From: Gammaproteobacteria bacterium
GTDB taxonomy: Bacteria > Pseudomonadota > Gammaproteobacteria > Pseudomonadales > Pseudohongiellaceae
DNA length: 39,260 nt
Direction of reading: 5' to 3'
Assembly: GCA_030427065.1 (NCBI GenBank)
Contig: JAUHWU010000017.1
Coordinates: 1 to 39,260 of the forward strand
Shown here piece after piece: positions 1-8,360 of this stretch (position 1 is its first letter; the number at the start of each line of letters is the position of its first letter). The notes under the pieces are model-generated. The model made no database searches, was not told where the DNA came from, and was given only the letters and a program-made list of their open reading frames with translations. The position numbers were made by a program, and so were the translations under genes.

Positions 1-2
1 TG

Positions 3-83
3 CGGATACAGAAATCAGGCCTGCGTCAGACACTGAAAAATAATCTGTTCGGGAAAGTTTTGGGAATCTTCCGGTCACACTAG
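3..83 (+). other. Possible 3' tail of a gene cut by the left edge
   Basis: One plus-strand frame is open from the window edge to a TAG at 81-83 and encodes about 26 residues rich in Lys and Arg. The other two plus frames stop at about bases 36 and 44. This could be the end of an upstream gene, but the piece is too short to recognise. From 84 to 160 I see only the leader of msrP, with an AGGAG at 146-150, ten bases before its ATG. Confidence 0.2.
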
Positions 84-160
84 GTAATAAGACAGAAAGA
101 CAAGACAATAAAAAATGTAAAAAATCCAGAATACGAGTAAATCACAGGAGTAGTTGCCAG

Positions 161-1198
161 ATGATTATCAAAACCAGGAAACAGATTCCTTCTTCAGAGA
201 TTACCCCTGAAGCCGTTTATCGAGATCGTCGGAAATTCCTCAAAACCGGCGTTGCTCTGGGAGCAGGCGGCTCCGGATTGTTGTCCTCAGCGCTCAATGC
301 CCAGACCGGCGACGCCCTGTTTGCCAGGGCACCCGCAGATATAAACCTGGCTTCCAAGCCTGAATGGCTGGTAGAGAAGGCGGCTTCACGCACTGATGCG
401 CCGGCAAGCGGACCATTTAATACTGATGAAGAACTGACTCCGTTTGACGATGTGTCCACCTACAACAATTTCTATGAATTTGGGACTGGAAAAAACGATC
501 CGGCACGTAATGCCCGGGACTTCAAAATAGAGCCCTGGACTGTGACTGTAGAAGGCGAATGTGCAAAACCCGGTGCCTATACACTGGAAGATATTCTCAA
601 GCCACATACCTTTGAAGAGCGAGTGTTTCGATTGCGCTGCGTAGAAGCATGGTCCATGGTGATTCCCTGGGTAGGCTTTTCGCTGGGGGATTTACTGAAA
701 CGTTTTGAGCCCACTGGTGACGCTAAATATGTGCAGTTTGATACCCTGGTGGATTCCGAGCAGATGCCAGCCCAGCGCTCCAGATTTGCCACTATTGACT
801 GGCCGTATCAGGAAGGTCTGCGTATGGACGAAGCCATGCATCCTCTGGCTACCATAGCAACAGGACTTTACAACGATATTTTGCCAGCTCAGAACGGGGC
901 ACCACTGCGTCTGGTAGTGCCCTGGAAATACGGCTTCAAAAGTATCAAATCCATAGTGGCGATTCGCTTCACCAGGACCATGCCAAACAATACCTGGCGG
1001 GATCTGCAGGCCAGTGAATATGGCTTTTATGCCAATGTAAACCCTCAGGTAAGCCATCCCCGATGGAGCCAGGCCAGTGAACGACGCTTGCCAACCAGCC
1101 TGTTCATGCCACGCCGCATCGACACCATGATGTTCAATGGCTATGCCGAAGAAGTGGCGAGTCTGTATGAAGGGATGGATCTACGCAGATTTTATTAA
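161..1198 (+). CDS. msrP: Protein-methionine-sulfoxide reductase, molybdopterin catalytic subunit MsrP
   Basis: Periplasmic molybdoenzyme that reduces methionine sulfoxide in oxidised envelope proteins, taking electrons from the membrane heme protein MsrQ. The 345-residue product is close to the family length (E. coli MsrP is 334). A twin-arginine signal (DRRKFLKTG, residues about 22-30) is followed by a Gly/Ala-rich hydrophobic stretch, so it should be exported folded by Tat. The motif [14 protein letters not shown] contains the conserved Cys that ligates molybdenum in the sulfite-oxidase fold. The C-terminal half keeps family motifs such as the [12 protein letters not shown] region. msrQ follows after 27 bases, the usual two-gene operon. 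The ATG at 161 is supported by AGGAG ten bases upstream and by the correct position of the Tat motif. Confidence 0.96.
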   Translation: MIIKTRKQIPSSEITPEAVYRDRRKFLKTGVALGAGGSGLLSSALNAQTGDALFARAPADINLASKPEWLVEKAASRTDAPASGPFNTDEELTPFDDVSTYNNFYEFGTGKNDPARNARDFKIEPWTVTVEGECAKPGAYTLEDILKPHTFEERVFRLRCVEAWSMVIPWVGFSLGDLLKRFEPTGDAKYVQFDTLVDSEQMPAQRSRFATIDWPYQEGLRMDEAMHPLATIATGLYNDILPAQNGAPLRLVVPWKYGFKSIKSIVAIRFTRTMPNNTWRDLQASEYGFYANVNPQVSHPRWSQASERRLPTSLFMPRRIDTMMFNGYAEEVASLYEGMDLRRFY

Positions 1199-1225
1199 AT
1201 TCCCGATTCCGGCAGCGCCGAACTG

Positions 1226-1843
1226 ATGAATTTTCTGGTTAAACCTGCCGTTTTTCTGTTTTGCCTCGCACCGGGTGCCTACCTGGCGTATGCCGTTTAC
1301 CTTGCATTTACTGGTGGCGAGAATCTGCTGGGCCCGGATCCTGCCCAGTTTCTGTCCCTGGAAACAGGCGAATGGGCCATCCGCTTGCTGATATTATCCC
1401 TGGCAATTACACCGCTGAGATATCTGATTAACTGGCCTGTGTTATTTCGCTTTAGACGCATGATCGGGCTATTTGCCTATTTCTATGTGTGTATGCATGT
1501 GCTGGTTTTTCTGATGTTTCTGTTGCAGTGGCAATGGGGCGATATCGGTACTGAAATCGCTGAAAGACCTTTTATTACCATTGGTTTTGCTGCTTTCGTG
1601 ATACTGACGCCGTTGGCAGCGACCTCTTTCAATATGGCCCAGCGTAAATTGGGTAAAAACTGGAAGCGTCTGCACCGGCTGACCTATGCAGCATCGATTC
1701 TGGCGGCTTTGCACGTGATCTGGATCGTCAGATCGAGCTATTTTGATGCCGTGTTATACGGTGGACTGGTAGCACTTTTGCTCGCTTATCGCCAGTTGAG
1801 AAAGTACAGCAAGCCAGTACGGCAGTTCAGCCTTCTAAAGTGA
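1226..1843 (+). CDS. msrQ: Heme-binding membrane subunit MsrQ of the MsrPQ system
   Basis: Inner-membrane b-type heme protein that passes electrons from the quinone pool or cytoplasmic flavins to MsrP. It has 205 residues with about six hydrophobic segments and belongs to the ferric-reductase-like transmembrane family. Conserved histidines near residues 91 (CMHVLVF), 150 (KRLHRLTY) and 163 (ALHVIW) fit the heme ligands of the family. LGKNWKRLHRLTY is a recognisable MsrQ signature. The gene lies 27 bases after msrP with no terminator visible between them, so the two are probably co-transcribed. The length matches E. coli MsrQ (211) and nothing is missing. Confidence 0.95.
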   Translation: MNFLVKPAVFLFCLAPGAYLAYAVYLAFTGGENLLGPDPAQFLSLETGEWAIRLLILSLAITPLRYLINWPVLFRFRRMIGLFAYFYVCMHVLVFLMFLLQWQWGDIGTEIAERPFITIGFAAFVILTPLAATSFNMAQRKLGKNWKRLHRLTYAASILAALHVIWIVRSSYFDAVLYGGLVALLLAYRQLRKYSKPVRQFSLLK

Positions 1844-1867
1844 TATGCGCTTTTTAAATCAAAGCAC

Positions 1868-1895
1868 TTGTCTGGCTAAGTGTAATAAGTATAAT
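1868..1895 (+). promoter_or_regulatory. Sigma-70 promoter with GC-rich discriminator for the tRNA-Ile locus
   Basis: TTGTCT (1868-1873) and a perfect TATAAT (1890-1895) are 16 bases apart. GCGCCC follows directly, the GC-rich discriminator typical of stringently controlled stable-RNA promoters. It lies 41 bases before the first tRNA-like sequence and points into the tRNA locus. It is read from sequence alone. Confidence 0.65.
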
Positions 1896-1935
1896 GCGCC
1901 CTTCTCTTTTTCCGAGAGAGCCTTGATGGAAATTT

Positions 1936-2000
1936 GGGTCTGTAGCTCAGTTGGTTAGAGCGCACCCCAGGCATTTGTAAAGAGTTCGGTGAGGTCGGTG
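1936..2000 (+). pseudogene. Broken copy of tRNA-Ile (5' half plus part of the variable region)
   Basis: Bases 1936-1968 are identical to the first 33 bases of the intact tRNA-Ile at 2034. The anticodon loop is then replaced by 19 unrelated bases (1969-1987). Bases 1988-2000 match the tRNA again (its 2074-2086), and similarity then stops, so the T arm, the 3' acceptor strand and CCA are missing. It cannot fold into a working tRNA. It sits between the promoter and the intact gene, so it should be transcribed as the leader of the tRNA precursor. Confidence 0.8.
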
Positions 2001-2033
2001 CGGGGTATACCTGAGTCCGACTGAACAAAAATT

Positions 2034-2110
<77 letters not shown>

Positions 2111-2166
2111 ATTTTTGTTCCTTACTTCGAAATGTTTCCTAGTAAGCCCTGCTATTCAGCTCCAGC

Positions 2167-2230
2167 CCGCAATCACAGATTGCGGTCGTTCCCGGCATAT
2201 GAAGCTGGCGCTTCATGAAAAACATGCCGG
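2167..2230. repeat. Cluster of perfect hairpins downstream of tRNA-Ile
   Basis: Three perfect inverted repeats are packed into 64 bases: CCGCAATC/GATTGCGG (2167-2174 and 2178-2185), CCGGCAT/ATGCCGG (2192-2198 and 2224-2230), and ATGAAGC/GCTTCAT nested inside the second (2199-2205 and 2210-2216). None is followed by a T run, so they do not look like simple terminators. The block lies between the tRNA 3' end and a second copy of that end, as a small inserted structured element (REP-like or MITE-like) would. Its family is not recognised. Confidence 0.6.
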
Positions 2231-2232
2231 TG

Positions 2233-2270
2233 TACCCGCCCAGACCTACCCAATTTTGTTCTTACTTCGA
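2233..2270 (+). repeat. Second, diverged copy of the tRNA-Ile 3' end and flank
   Basis: About 37 bases match 2094-2130, which is the last 17 bases of tRNA-Ile plus the next 20 bases, with only a few substitutions and single-base indels. The conserved part runs from the end of the T arm through CAGACC to CTTACTTCGA. Such a duplicated tRNA 3' end can be a direct repeat left by a tRNA-targeting integrative element, or the end of a decayed tandem tRNA copy. No integrase is present in the window. The bases from here to 2356 show nothing else I can name. Confidence 0.6.
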
Positions 2271-2356
2271 CAGTCTTTCTGTTAATCCCTTTCTTCAGCC
2301 CTCTTTTTAGAGTTTTATGCTAATGTCACCAGATCAGATTCAGCAATTAGACTCTT

Positions 2357-3379
2357 GTGGACGATAGTGTGATTTCAGCTTTGAACAAAATTATTATCCT
2401 GACGCTGTGTTTTTACGCAGCATGGATTTCACCGTCATATTCCCACCATGGCAATTTTACCTATGATGGAAGTACCGTCATGACCCTGCAGGGGGAAGTG
2501 ATCAGGTTCAACTACACCAATCCCCATGGTTCCATAATTCTCAGAACTCAGACCGGTCGCGAAGTGGTCATTGAAGTGGATGGCCCCTCGTTGATTGCGC
2601 CCATGGGAACCGGCAGAAATGCGCTACAGCCGGGTGACAGAATTGTTGCCTATGTCAGCCCCAATACTATTGGCAGGCAAGACGAAGTACTGGGCAGGGA
2701 GGTTATTCGTGAAGACGGATCTGTAGTGCTGGTTTCTGTCGCATACGCGCGGCAGCAGGAACGTCCAGGTGCAGAAAAAGCGCAAACAGTGCTGGGCACC
2801 TGGGTGCCGGTTCGCAGCAATCTTTTCGCATTTGTGGACAGCAGTTCCAACTGGATGCTGACACCTGCCGGGCAGGCCTCTTTTGATGCCTATGACACCA
2901 GTAAGGCTTTTGCCCAGGCTCAATGCATTGCGGCAACCAGCCCAACACTGATGATGTACCCCACGGCGAACAGACTCGCAGAAGTCGGCGGGCACATTGA
3001 AATCAATGCTGACTGGATGGGCGCCACACGCACGGTTTACATGGATGGGCGGGAACATCCTGATTCCGATAGACGGTTTTATCAGGGCCACTCAGTTGGG
3101 CAATGGGAAGGGACTACACTGGTGATTGAAACGACGAATTTTACCGATAATCCTATCGGCAATATTTTCAGTATTGCATCGGGCTCTGCAAAAAAACTGA
3201 TTGAACGAATTTCTCTGGATACTGACGGTAGCACAGCAAGCTATTCGTTTACTCTCACCGATCCAGACTATCTGGCACAACCGGTAACAGCCAGCTACCA
3301 GTGGGATTATCGGCCGGATGTGACGGTCAGCAGTCAGGAATGTGACCTTGAAGCGGCCAGTCGCTACCTGCAAGACTGA
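2357..3379 (+). CDS. Secreted protein fusing a DUF6152 domain to a G-x-SVG-x-WEG-x-TLV domain
   Basis: Function unknown. The 340-residue product starts with a Sec signal ending near SYS, so the mature protein begins with HH. Residues about 29-130 match DUF6152: the SHH start, a TLQGEVIRF strand, then TNPH. The C-terminal half (about 180-330) matches a different exported family seen in the genes at 5551 and 6863, with MDGREHP followed by GHSVGQWEGTTLV and a late Cys (QECDLE). So this protein joins two domains that are separate neighbours a few kilobases downstream, which suggests they act together. The start is a GTG; a second in-frame GTG lies at 2369, and neither has a clear ribosome site. 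A periplasmic or lipid-related binding role is possible but not shown. Confidence 0.8.
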   Translation: MDDSVISALNKIIILTLCFYAAWISPSYSHHGNFTYDGSTVMTLQGEVIRFNYTNPHGSIILRTQTGREVVIEVDGPSLIAPMGTGRNALQPGDRIVAYVSPNTIGRQDEVLGREVIREDGSVVLVSVAYARQQERPGAEKAQTVLGTWVPVRSNLFAFVDSSSNWMLTPAGQASFDAYDTSKAFAQAQCIAATSPTLMMYPTANRLAEVGGHIEINADWMGATRTVYMDGREHPDSDRRFYQGHSVGQWEGTTLVIETTNFTDNPIGNIFSIASGSAKKLIERISLDTDGSTASYSFTLTDPDYLAQPVTASYQWDYRPDVTVSSQECDLEAASRYLQD

Positions 3380-3479
3380 ACCTTATCCTTTATACTCGAC
3401 GACGTCCGGTATTCATCATCAAGTCTTCCCGAAGCCATAGTTAAGATGCCATCCTTTTTGATACCTGAGTGAGGCGACA

Positions 3480-5351
3480 ATGATCAAACGCTTGTTTTTA
3501 TTCCTGGTACTGCCATTTTTTATTGCCTGTAGTGGTGAAAATATTTCGCCTGGATCCAGTGCATCAGTGTCGCCAGCGTCGAGCAGTTCCCGGTCCGCTG
3601 AACAGGCCAGTGAAATTCAACGACTGAACGACTGGTTTGCCGAAAAAAATGAAGAACGCCTGGCTTTCAGCCCTCTGGAGCTCACTTTTCTGGGTAGAAA
3701 AAAGCAGTATGACCAGATTGACCAGTTAAGCCTTGAGGCCTCCCAGGAACAACTGGACTGGTATGCGGACACCATAGCGGAAATGCAGCAGAACTTCTCC
3801 TATGAAAAGCTGGATCCAGAATCCCGAACTTCCTGGGATTTGTGGATCTACCAATATGAAAGACAACGCGATTTACAGAGCTTTGCCAGTCAGTTTTATA
3901 TTTTCGAGCAGATGAACGGAACCCACTCCCTGTTTCCCACCTTCATGATTAATTATCACCATGTGGAAACACTGGAGGATATGCAGGCGTATATTTCCCG
4001 TATAGAACAGCTGGACAGGGCTTTGCGGCAGGAACTGGAAAAGGCACAAATGAATGCTGAACTGGGAGTCAGGCCCCCGCGCTTTGCCTATGACATTGTT
4101 ATCGATGAAATAAGCAAAATAATCAGCGGCGAACCGTTTGATGAGACCACCAGTGAATCGGCAATCTGGGCAGATAGCCGCAGCAAGCTGCAGGCTCTCG
4201 TTGATGCCGAGGTTATTGATCCACAAACGGCGGATCAATTAAGTGATCAGGTCCGTACAGCCCTGCAGGAGCATTATCAGGCTGGCTACGAAGAAATACT
4301 GGCGTGGTTGCGCCAGGATATAGAAAACGCCGATGCGCAGCCACGGGGCGTCTGGGCGCTGTCAAAAGGGGCTGACTACTACAACGAGTTACTGTCTTTT
4401 TATACGACAACAGATCTGACAGCTGAAGAAATACACCAGATTGGTCTTGATGAAGTAGAACGGATTTGGCAAGAAATGCTGGCCATCAAGGATGAAACGG
4501 GTTTTGACGGTGAAATGCTCGAGTTTTTTGATTTTCTCACTAGCGATGACCGGTTTTTCTATCCAGACAATGATGCAGGCAGGGAAGCGTATCTTGAGGC
4601 AACCAGGGAGCATTATGATTTTATCAGGGCAAAACTGCCGGACTATTTCGGCATGCTGCCCAAGGCGGAGCTGGAAGTAAAACGCGTGGAGTCATTCCGG
4701 GAGATTGACGGGGCCCCGGCGCACTATTTTCAGAGCAGTCCGGATGGCAGCAATCCGGGCGTTTACTATGTACATATGTCGAATATGAGGGCTAACCCGA
4801 CCACAGAGCTTGAGTCTACAGCTTACCATGAGGGCTTGCCGGGCCATCATATGCAGATTGCTATTGCCCTGGAATTAACCACGGTACCGGAATTTCGGCG
4901 CCAGACCGGTTATAACGCCTATGTGGAAGGCTGGGCCTTGTATACGGAAAAGCTGGCATGGGAAATGGGGGCTTATGCAGACCCGTATTCCAACTTTGGC
5001 CGTCTGTCCAATGAAATGTGGCGTGCTGTGCGCCTGGTAGTAGACACCGGCATGCATGCCATGGGATGGACCAGGGAAGAGGCTATTGATTACTTCGCCT
5101 CCCATACCAGCACGCCTGTTGAAGCGATTATTGCCGAGATTAATCGCTATCTGGTGATTCCGGGTCAGGCCACCAGCTACAAGATAGGGATGCTGAAGAT
5201 TCTGGAATTACGCGAGCGTGCCCGGCAAGCACTGGGGGATGATTTTGATATCAGGGAATTTCATGATGCAGTGCTGGGCGGTGGAGCGTTGCCTCTGGAT
5301 ATCCTCGAGCAGCGGGTGGACAGCTATATTCAGCAGAATTTGCAAGGATAA
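3480..5351 (+). CDS. DUF885 family lipoprotein, probable zinc peptidase
   Basis: A 623-residue DUF885 protein. The N-terminus is a lipoprotein signal with lipobox FIAC (Cys about 17), followed by a Ser-rich linker, so it should be anchored in the envelope. The family is helical and resembles metallopeptidases. The diagnostic motif HEGLPGHH is at about residues 449-456, and YVEGWALYTEKLAWEMG lies downstream; in the related M3-like fold these supply zinc and substrate contacts. Length and motifs are complete. The substrate is unknown; members are often called dipeptidyl or oligopeptidyl carboxypeptidase-like. The ATG at 3480 has GAGTGAGG upstream. It lies between unknown secreted proteins and has a 101-base leader, so it may be its own unit. 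Confidence 0.88.
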   Translation: MIKRLFLFLVLPFFIACSGENISPGSSASVSPASSSSRSAEQASEIQRLNDWFAEKNEERLAFSPLELTFLGRKKQYDQIDQLSLEASQEQLDWYADTIAEMQQNFSYEKLDPESRTSWDLWIYQYERQRDLQSFASQFYIFEQMNGTHSLFPTFMINYHHVETLEDMQAYISRIEQLDRALRQELEKAQMNAELGVRPPRFAYDIVIDEISKIISGEPFDETTSESAIWADSRSKLQALVDAEVIDPQTADQLSDQVRTALQEHYQAGYEEILAWLRQDIENADAQPRGVWALSKGADYYNELLSFYTTTDLTAEEIHQIGLDEVERIWQEMLAIKDETGFDGEMLEFFDFLTSDDRFFYPDNDAGREAYLEATREHYDFIRAKLPDYFGMLPKAELEVKRVESFREIDGAPAHYFQSSPDGSNPGVYYVHMSNMRANPTTELESTAYHEGLPGHHMQIAIALELTTVPEFRRQTGYNAYVEGWALYTEKLAWEMGAYADPYSNFGRLSNEMWRAVRLVVDTGMHAMGWTREEAIDYFASHTSTPVEAIIAEINRYLVIPGQATSYKIGMLKILELRERARQALGDDFDIREFHDAVLGGGALPLDILEQRVDSYIQQNLQG

Positions 5352-5451
5352 AGGATTCGCTTACTTATTCCTTTACTCCATGCAAATGGCAGTGATATAA
5401 AAATCCAAAGTTCTGCTTGGTTCCCTGGATTTATTTCATCTGAAATTGTGT

Positions 5452-5502
5452 ATAAAGTGACAGGAACGAATTTATAAGAATAAAGTGACAATCATTAGTC
5501 AC
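5452..5502. promoter_or_regulatory. Operator-like direct and inverted repeats before the secreted-protein cluster
   Basis: ATAAAGTGACA occurs twice (5452-5462 and 5480-5490), 28 bases apart, which is close to three helical turns. The second copy also forms a dyad, GTGAC-N8-GTCAC (5485-5489 and 5498-5502). This sits 50-100 bases before the likely start codon at 5551. The arrangement suits binding of a dimeric regulator; which one is unknown. Confidence 0.4.
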
Positions 5503-5550
5503 ATTTGGCCAAATCTAGAGGGGGGGCGATTTCTCATCGCCAGATTCATC

Positions 5551-6348
5551 ATGCAGCGTGCCATTACTGTGTTGATTTTATATTGCAGTGTTTTTATCAG
5601 CCCTGCAAGCGCCCAGGCTTTGCCTGACTGGAGTGGAGTATGGGCCATGACCGGTGGCACCATCTTTGACCAGGCGACGAAAACCGGTGAAGGTGGATCA
5701 ACCACACCAGGCGTTCGTGAGCACCCTCCCTATAACGCTGATTTCGAAGAGAGATACCAGGCAAACCTGGCGTTGCGTGATGCAGGTATCTTTCCTGACC
5801 CCAACTCATACTGTGGAATACCCACCGGTTTTCCTCGCTTGATGAACTTGCCGGATGTCTATGAATTCGCAGTAACGGAAAAACAGGTCTGGATAATCAC
5901 GGAAAATGGGCCAAACGTGATGCGCATTTATACTGATGGCCGACAGCATCCGGCCAGCGAAGATATGTGGCCTACCCATACCGGGGATTCCGTTGGTCAT
6001 TGGGAGGGCGATACGCTGGTGTTTGATACCCTGAGTTTGCATAGCTCAGAAAGTGGCAATACCATCATTGACCGAACCGGACTGGTACTCAGTGAGGCGG
6101 CTCATATAGTTACGCGCATGCATGTCAACGATCAGGGCATGATGGAAGTACAGATGACCATTAATGATGAGAAAGCACTCACTGCCCCCTGGGTTGTTAC
6201 CAAGCTTTACCGCAGGCTGGAAGAGGGCGCGCGGGTCTACGACTATGCCTGTAATGAAAATAACAGAAATCCCATTGATCCAAAAACCGGCTGGACTTAT
6301 ACCATTGGTCCGGACGGAAAAATAATGGATGTTAATCCGGGCCGGTAA
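5551..6348 (+). CDS. Secreted protein of unknown function with SVGHWEGDTLV motif
   Basis: Function unknown. From the ATG at 5551 the product is 265 residues and begins with a Sec signal peptide (a hydrophobic run ending PASAQ). The frame is open upstream to a GTG at 5485, but that start would bury the signal peptide and falls inside an operator-like repeat, so 5551 is preferred; its ribosome site is weak. The central signature is a Cys (YCGIP), PRLMNLP, TDGRQHP, then GDSVGHWEGDTLVFDT, and near the end YACNENN. The protein at 6863 carries the same ordered motifs, and the C-terminal half of the 2357 gene product has a looser version. A soluble periplasmic location is likely. It is first in a run of three closely spaced genes (gaps 30 and 94 bases). 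Confidence 0.75.
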   Translation: MQRAITVLILYCSVFISPASAQALPDWSGVWAMTGGTIFDQATKTGEGGSTTPGVREHPPYNADFEERYQANLALRDAGIFPDPNSYCGIPTGFPRLMNLPDVYEFAVTEKQVWIITENGPNVMRIYTDGRQHPASEDMWPTHTGDSVGHWEGDTLVFDTLSLHSSESGNTIIDRTGLVLSEAAHIVTRMHVNDQGMMEVQMTINDEKALTAPWVVTKLYRRLEEGARVYDYACNENNRNPIDPKTGWTYTIGPDGKIMDVNPGR

Positions 6349-6378
6349 GATCCGAAAAATCGGTAAGAGAGTAAGCCT

Positions 6379-6768
6379 ATGAAAGTTTCAAGCAGATCAA
6401 GAAAAGTTTTTATGATTATCGCGCTAGGCATTATTTTTGTTGGAAGTCCGGCATATTCCCATCATTCCACGGCCATGTTTAACCAGGAGCAGGTACTTGC
6501 ACTTTCAGGTACTATCAAGGAATTTCAGTTTACCAATCCCCATACATGGGTACAGGTTTTAGTGAAAGATGAACGTGGACAAGAGGTGGAGTGGAGTCTG
6601 GAATGGGGAAGTCCCAACACGTTGGGGCGCCAGGGAATCAGACCTTCAACATTTCCTGCCGGTGCAGATGTCACCATCAGAACTTACCCAATGAAAGACG
6701 GTTCTCCCGGAGGACTTTTCATTGGTGCCCGGTTTGCCGATGGCAAGACAATCGGACGCTGGGAATAG
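6379..6768 (+). CDS. DUF6152 family secreted protein
   Basis: A 129-residue exported protein whose Sec signal ends near PAYS, giving a mature start HHS. It follows the DUF6152 pattern: SHH, an LSGTIKEFQFTNPH block, EVEWSLEWGSPNTLGRQG, and a final GARFADGKTIGR. The role of the family is not known. The same domain forms the N-terminal part of the fusion protein at 2357. The gene is 30 bases after the 5551 gene and 94 bases before the 6863 gene, both of the WEG family, so the separate and fused forms share one locus. The start ATG is preceded by AAGAGAG. Confidence 0.8.
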   Translation: MKVSSRSRKVFMIIALGIIFVGSPAYSHHSTAMFNQEQVLALSGTIKEFQFTNPHTWVQVLVKDERGQEVEWSLEWGSPNTLGRQGIRPSTFPAGADVTIRTYPMKDGSPGGLFIGARFADGKTIGRWE

Positions 6769-6862
6769 TGGAAATATCGAAAATAGCGAAAACAAACGTA
6801 ATTCAAGCTGATTGATTGTATAAATTAAAATAAGAAGCACCAAAATATAGCGAGGGGAAATA

Positions 6863-7654
6863 ATGAAGAAGCTGATAACTCTATTTACCATAACAGGCAT
6901 GCTGCTGTGTACGGATGCGATTTTTGCGCAACGGCCAGCAGAGGACAGCCCGAGAACACCAACACCAAGGCGTGCTGATGGCACTGTCGATTTGGGCGGT
7001 AACGGGGTCTGGAATTTACCCTACGTCACTAATATTGCTGCCAGAATGGAAGGCTTTGATGAGGGCAAGCGTCCGCCGTTTCGACCCTGGGCGCAGGCCA
7101 TGTGGGCCTACAATCGCTCCAACCTGGTCAAATATGATCCGGAAGGCTTCTGCCTGCCTCCGGGTGGTCCGCGATCCATGGGTACCCCTTACCCTGCAGA
7201 GATCGTCCAGAACCGGGACCGTATTTTAATTATTTTTGAAGGGGGTGGGCATGTATGGCGTGAAATCCACATGGATGGTCGCGAACATCCACCACTGGAT
7301 GAATTAAATCCCACCTATTTCGGTCATTCTGTTGGCCACTGGGAAGGTGACACCCTGGTCGTTGACACTGTCGGCTTTAACGAAAAAACCTGGATAGACT
7401 ATAACGGCCATATGCATACCGAGCAGTTGCATACCATTGAATATATCACCAGGCCCTTCAAGGAAGTCCTGCATTATGTTGCTGTAATTGATGATCCTGG
7501 CGCCTATACCGAACCATGGACAGTGCAATGGGATATCAACTGGAATGATGACCAGGAGCTTCAGGATTATGTTTGCCAGGAAAATAACAAGTTCCTGCTG
7601 GACATGGTCGATGATGAAGGTAATCCATTTTTTCAGAAGACAAACGGACTGTAA
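6863..7654 (+). CDS. Secreted protein of unknown function with SVGHWEGDTLV motif (paralogue of the 5551 gene)
   Basis: Function unknown. It has 263 residues with a Sec signal ending near IFAQ. It carries the family motifs in order: FCLPPGGPRSM, IHMDGREHP, YFGHSVGHWEGDTLVVDT, a TWIDYNGHMHTEQLH segment, TEPWTVQW and YVCQENN. These align one by one with the 5551 product, so the two are diverged paralogues. Many conserved His, Asp and Glu residues around DGREHP and WEGDT could form a binding or catalytic site, but I know of no assigned reaction. The ATG has a good ribosome site (GAGGGG, 6852-6857). The gene ends 8 bases before the convergent nnrE. Confidence 0.78.
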   Translation: MKKLITLFTITGMLLCTDAIFAQRPAEDSPRTPTPRRADGTVDLGGNGVWNLPYVTNIAARMEGFDEGKRPPFRPWAQAMWAYNRSNLVKYDPEGFCLPPGGPRSMGTPYPAEIVQNRDRILIIFEGGGHVWREIHMDGREHPPLDELNPTYFGHSVGHWEGDTLVVDTVGFNEKTWIDYNGHMHTEQLHTIEYITRPFKEVLHYVAVIDDPGAYTEPWTVQWDINWNDDQELQDYVCQENNKFLLDMVDDEGNPFFQKTNGL

Positions 7655-7662
7655 TGGTCTGA

Positions 7663-8358
7663 TCAGGGGGTGGCCGGGTTGACATGACGATATATCTCCC
7701 CGGGCACACCAAGATTATCAAATACCACTTCACCACAGGTAACGGGGCCGTCTGCAATGGTCTGCCCCAGTTTTCTGCCAATAAAGGTAACTGTCAGTTG
7801 AGCATTTACTGCAACACCCAGGACTTTGCCGGAATCACTGCATAGCCCGGAGGGGATGTCTGCGGCGACAACAGGCAAGGGCAGTGAGTTGATCAGTTCT
7901 ATGGCGTCCCGGTATTTTCCTCTGACTTCTCCGCTCAAGCCTGTACCCAGCAAGGCGTCAACGATAACACCGTTGTTTTGTGAATCAGAAAACAGTGCTT
8001 TGGCATCAAGCTTGTCATATAAAACAATATTGACCTTGTTCCCGGCGGCCATGTCATAGGCAAGGCGGGCATCACCTGATAGCTTGTCGGGATTGCCGAG
8101 TGCAACAACGGTGGTTTTAATTCCTTTTTCAGCGGCGAGGGCAGCAAGAACATAGCCATCGCCTGCGTTATTCCCACTGCCACAGAAACACACAATGTGG
8201 TCTGTTTTTGGCCATTTCCCAAGCAAGGCAGAAAAAAGCGCATTGCCTGCCCGCTTCATCAGGGTAAATCCAGGAATGTGATGTTCCTCGATGGCAAGAC
8301 GATCAAGTTCCCTGACGCTGGCGGCCAGATAAAGGTCATTGCCTGAGCGTATAGTCAT
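7663..8358 (-). CDS. nnrE: NAD(P)H-hydrate epimerase, stand-alone
   Basis: Cytoplasmic repair enzyme that interconverts R- and S-NAD(P)H hydrates so that the S form can be dehydrated. The 231-residue product is a YjeF_N domain only: an N-terminal helical part (LAIEEHHIPGFTLMKRAGNAL), the nucleotide loop GSGNNAGDG at residues 60-68, the DALLGTGLSG motif, and DIPSGL with a downstream Asp/Glu-rich end. In many bacteria this domain is fused to the ADP-dependent dehydratase NnrD (about 500 residues in all). Here the reading frame stops after the epimerase and no dehydratase is seen in the window. It lies 2 bases downstream of the SIMPL gene and is probably co-transcribed with it. Confidence 0.9.
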   Translation of the reverse strand: MTIRSGNDLYLAASVRELDRLAIEEHHIPGFTLMKRAGNALFSALLGKWPKTDHIVCFCGSGNNAGDGYVLAALAAEKGIKTTVVALGNPDKLSGDARLAYDMAAGNKVNIVLYDKLDAKALFSDSQNNGVIVDALLGTGLSGEVRGKYRDAIELINSLPLPVVAADIPSGLCSDSGKVLGVAVNAQLTVTFIGRKLGQTIADGPVTCGEVVFDNLGVPGEIYRHVNPATP

Positions 8359-8360
8359 AA

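Noticed and set aside
2624-3091. 155-residue ORF opposite the DUF6152 fusion gene
   Set aside because: Antisense shadow; the plus-strand protein has a signal peptide and paralogues that confirm its frame.
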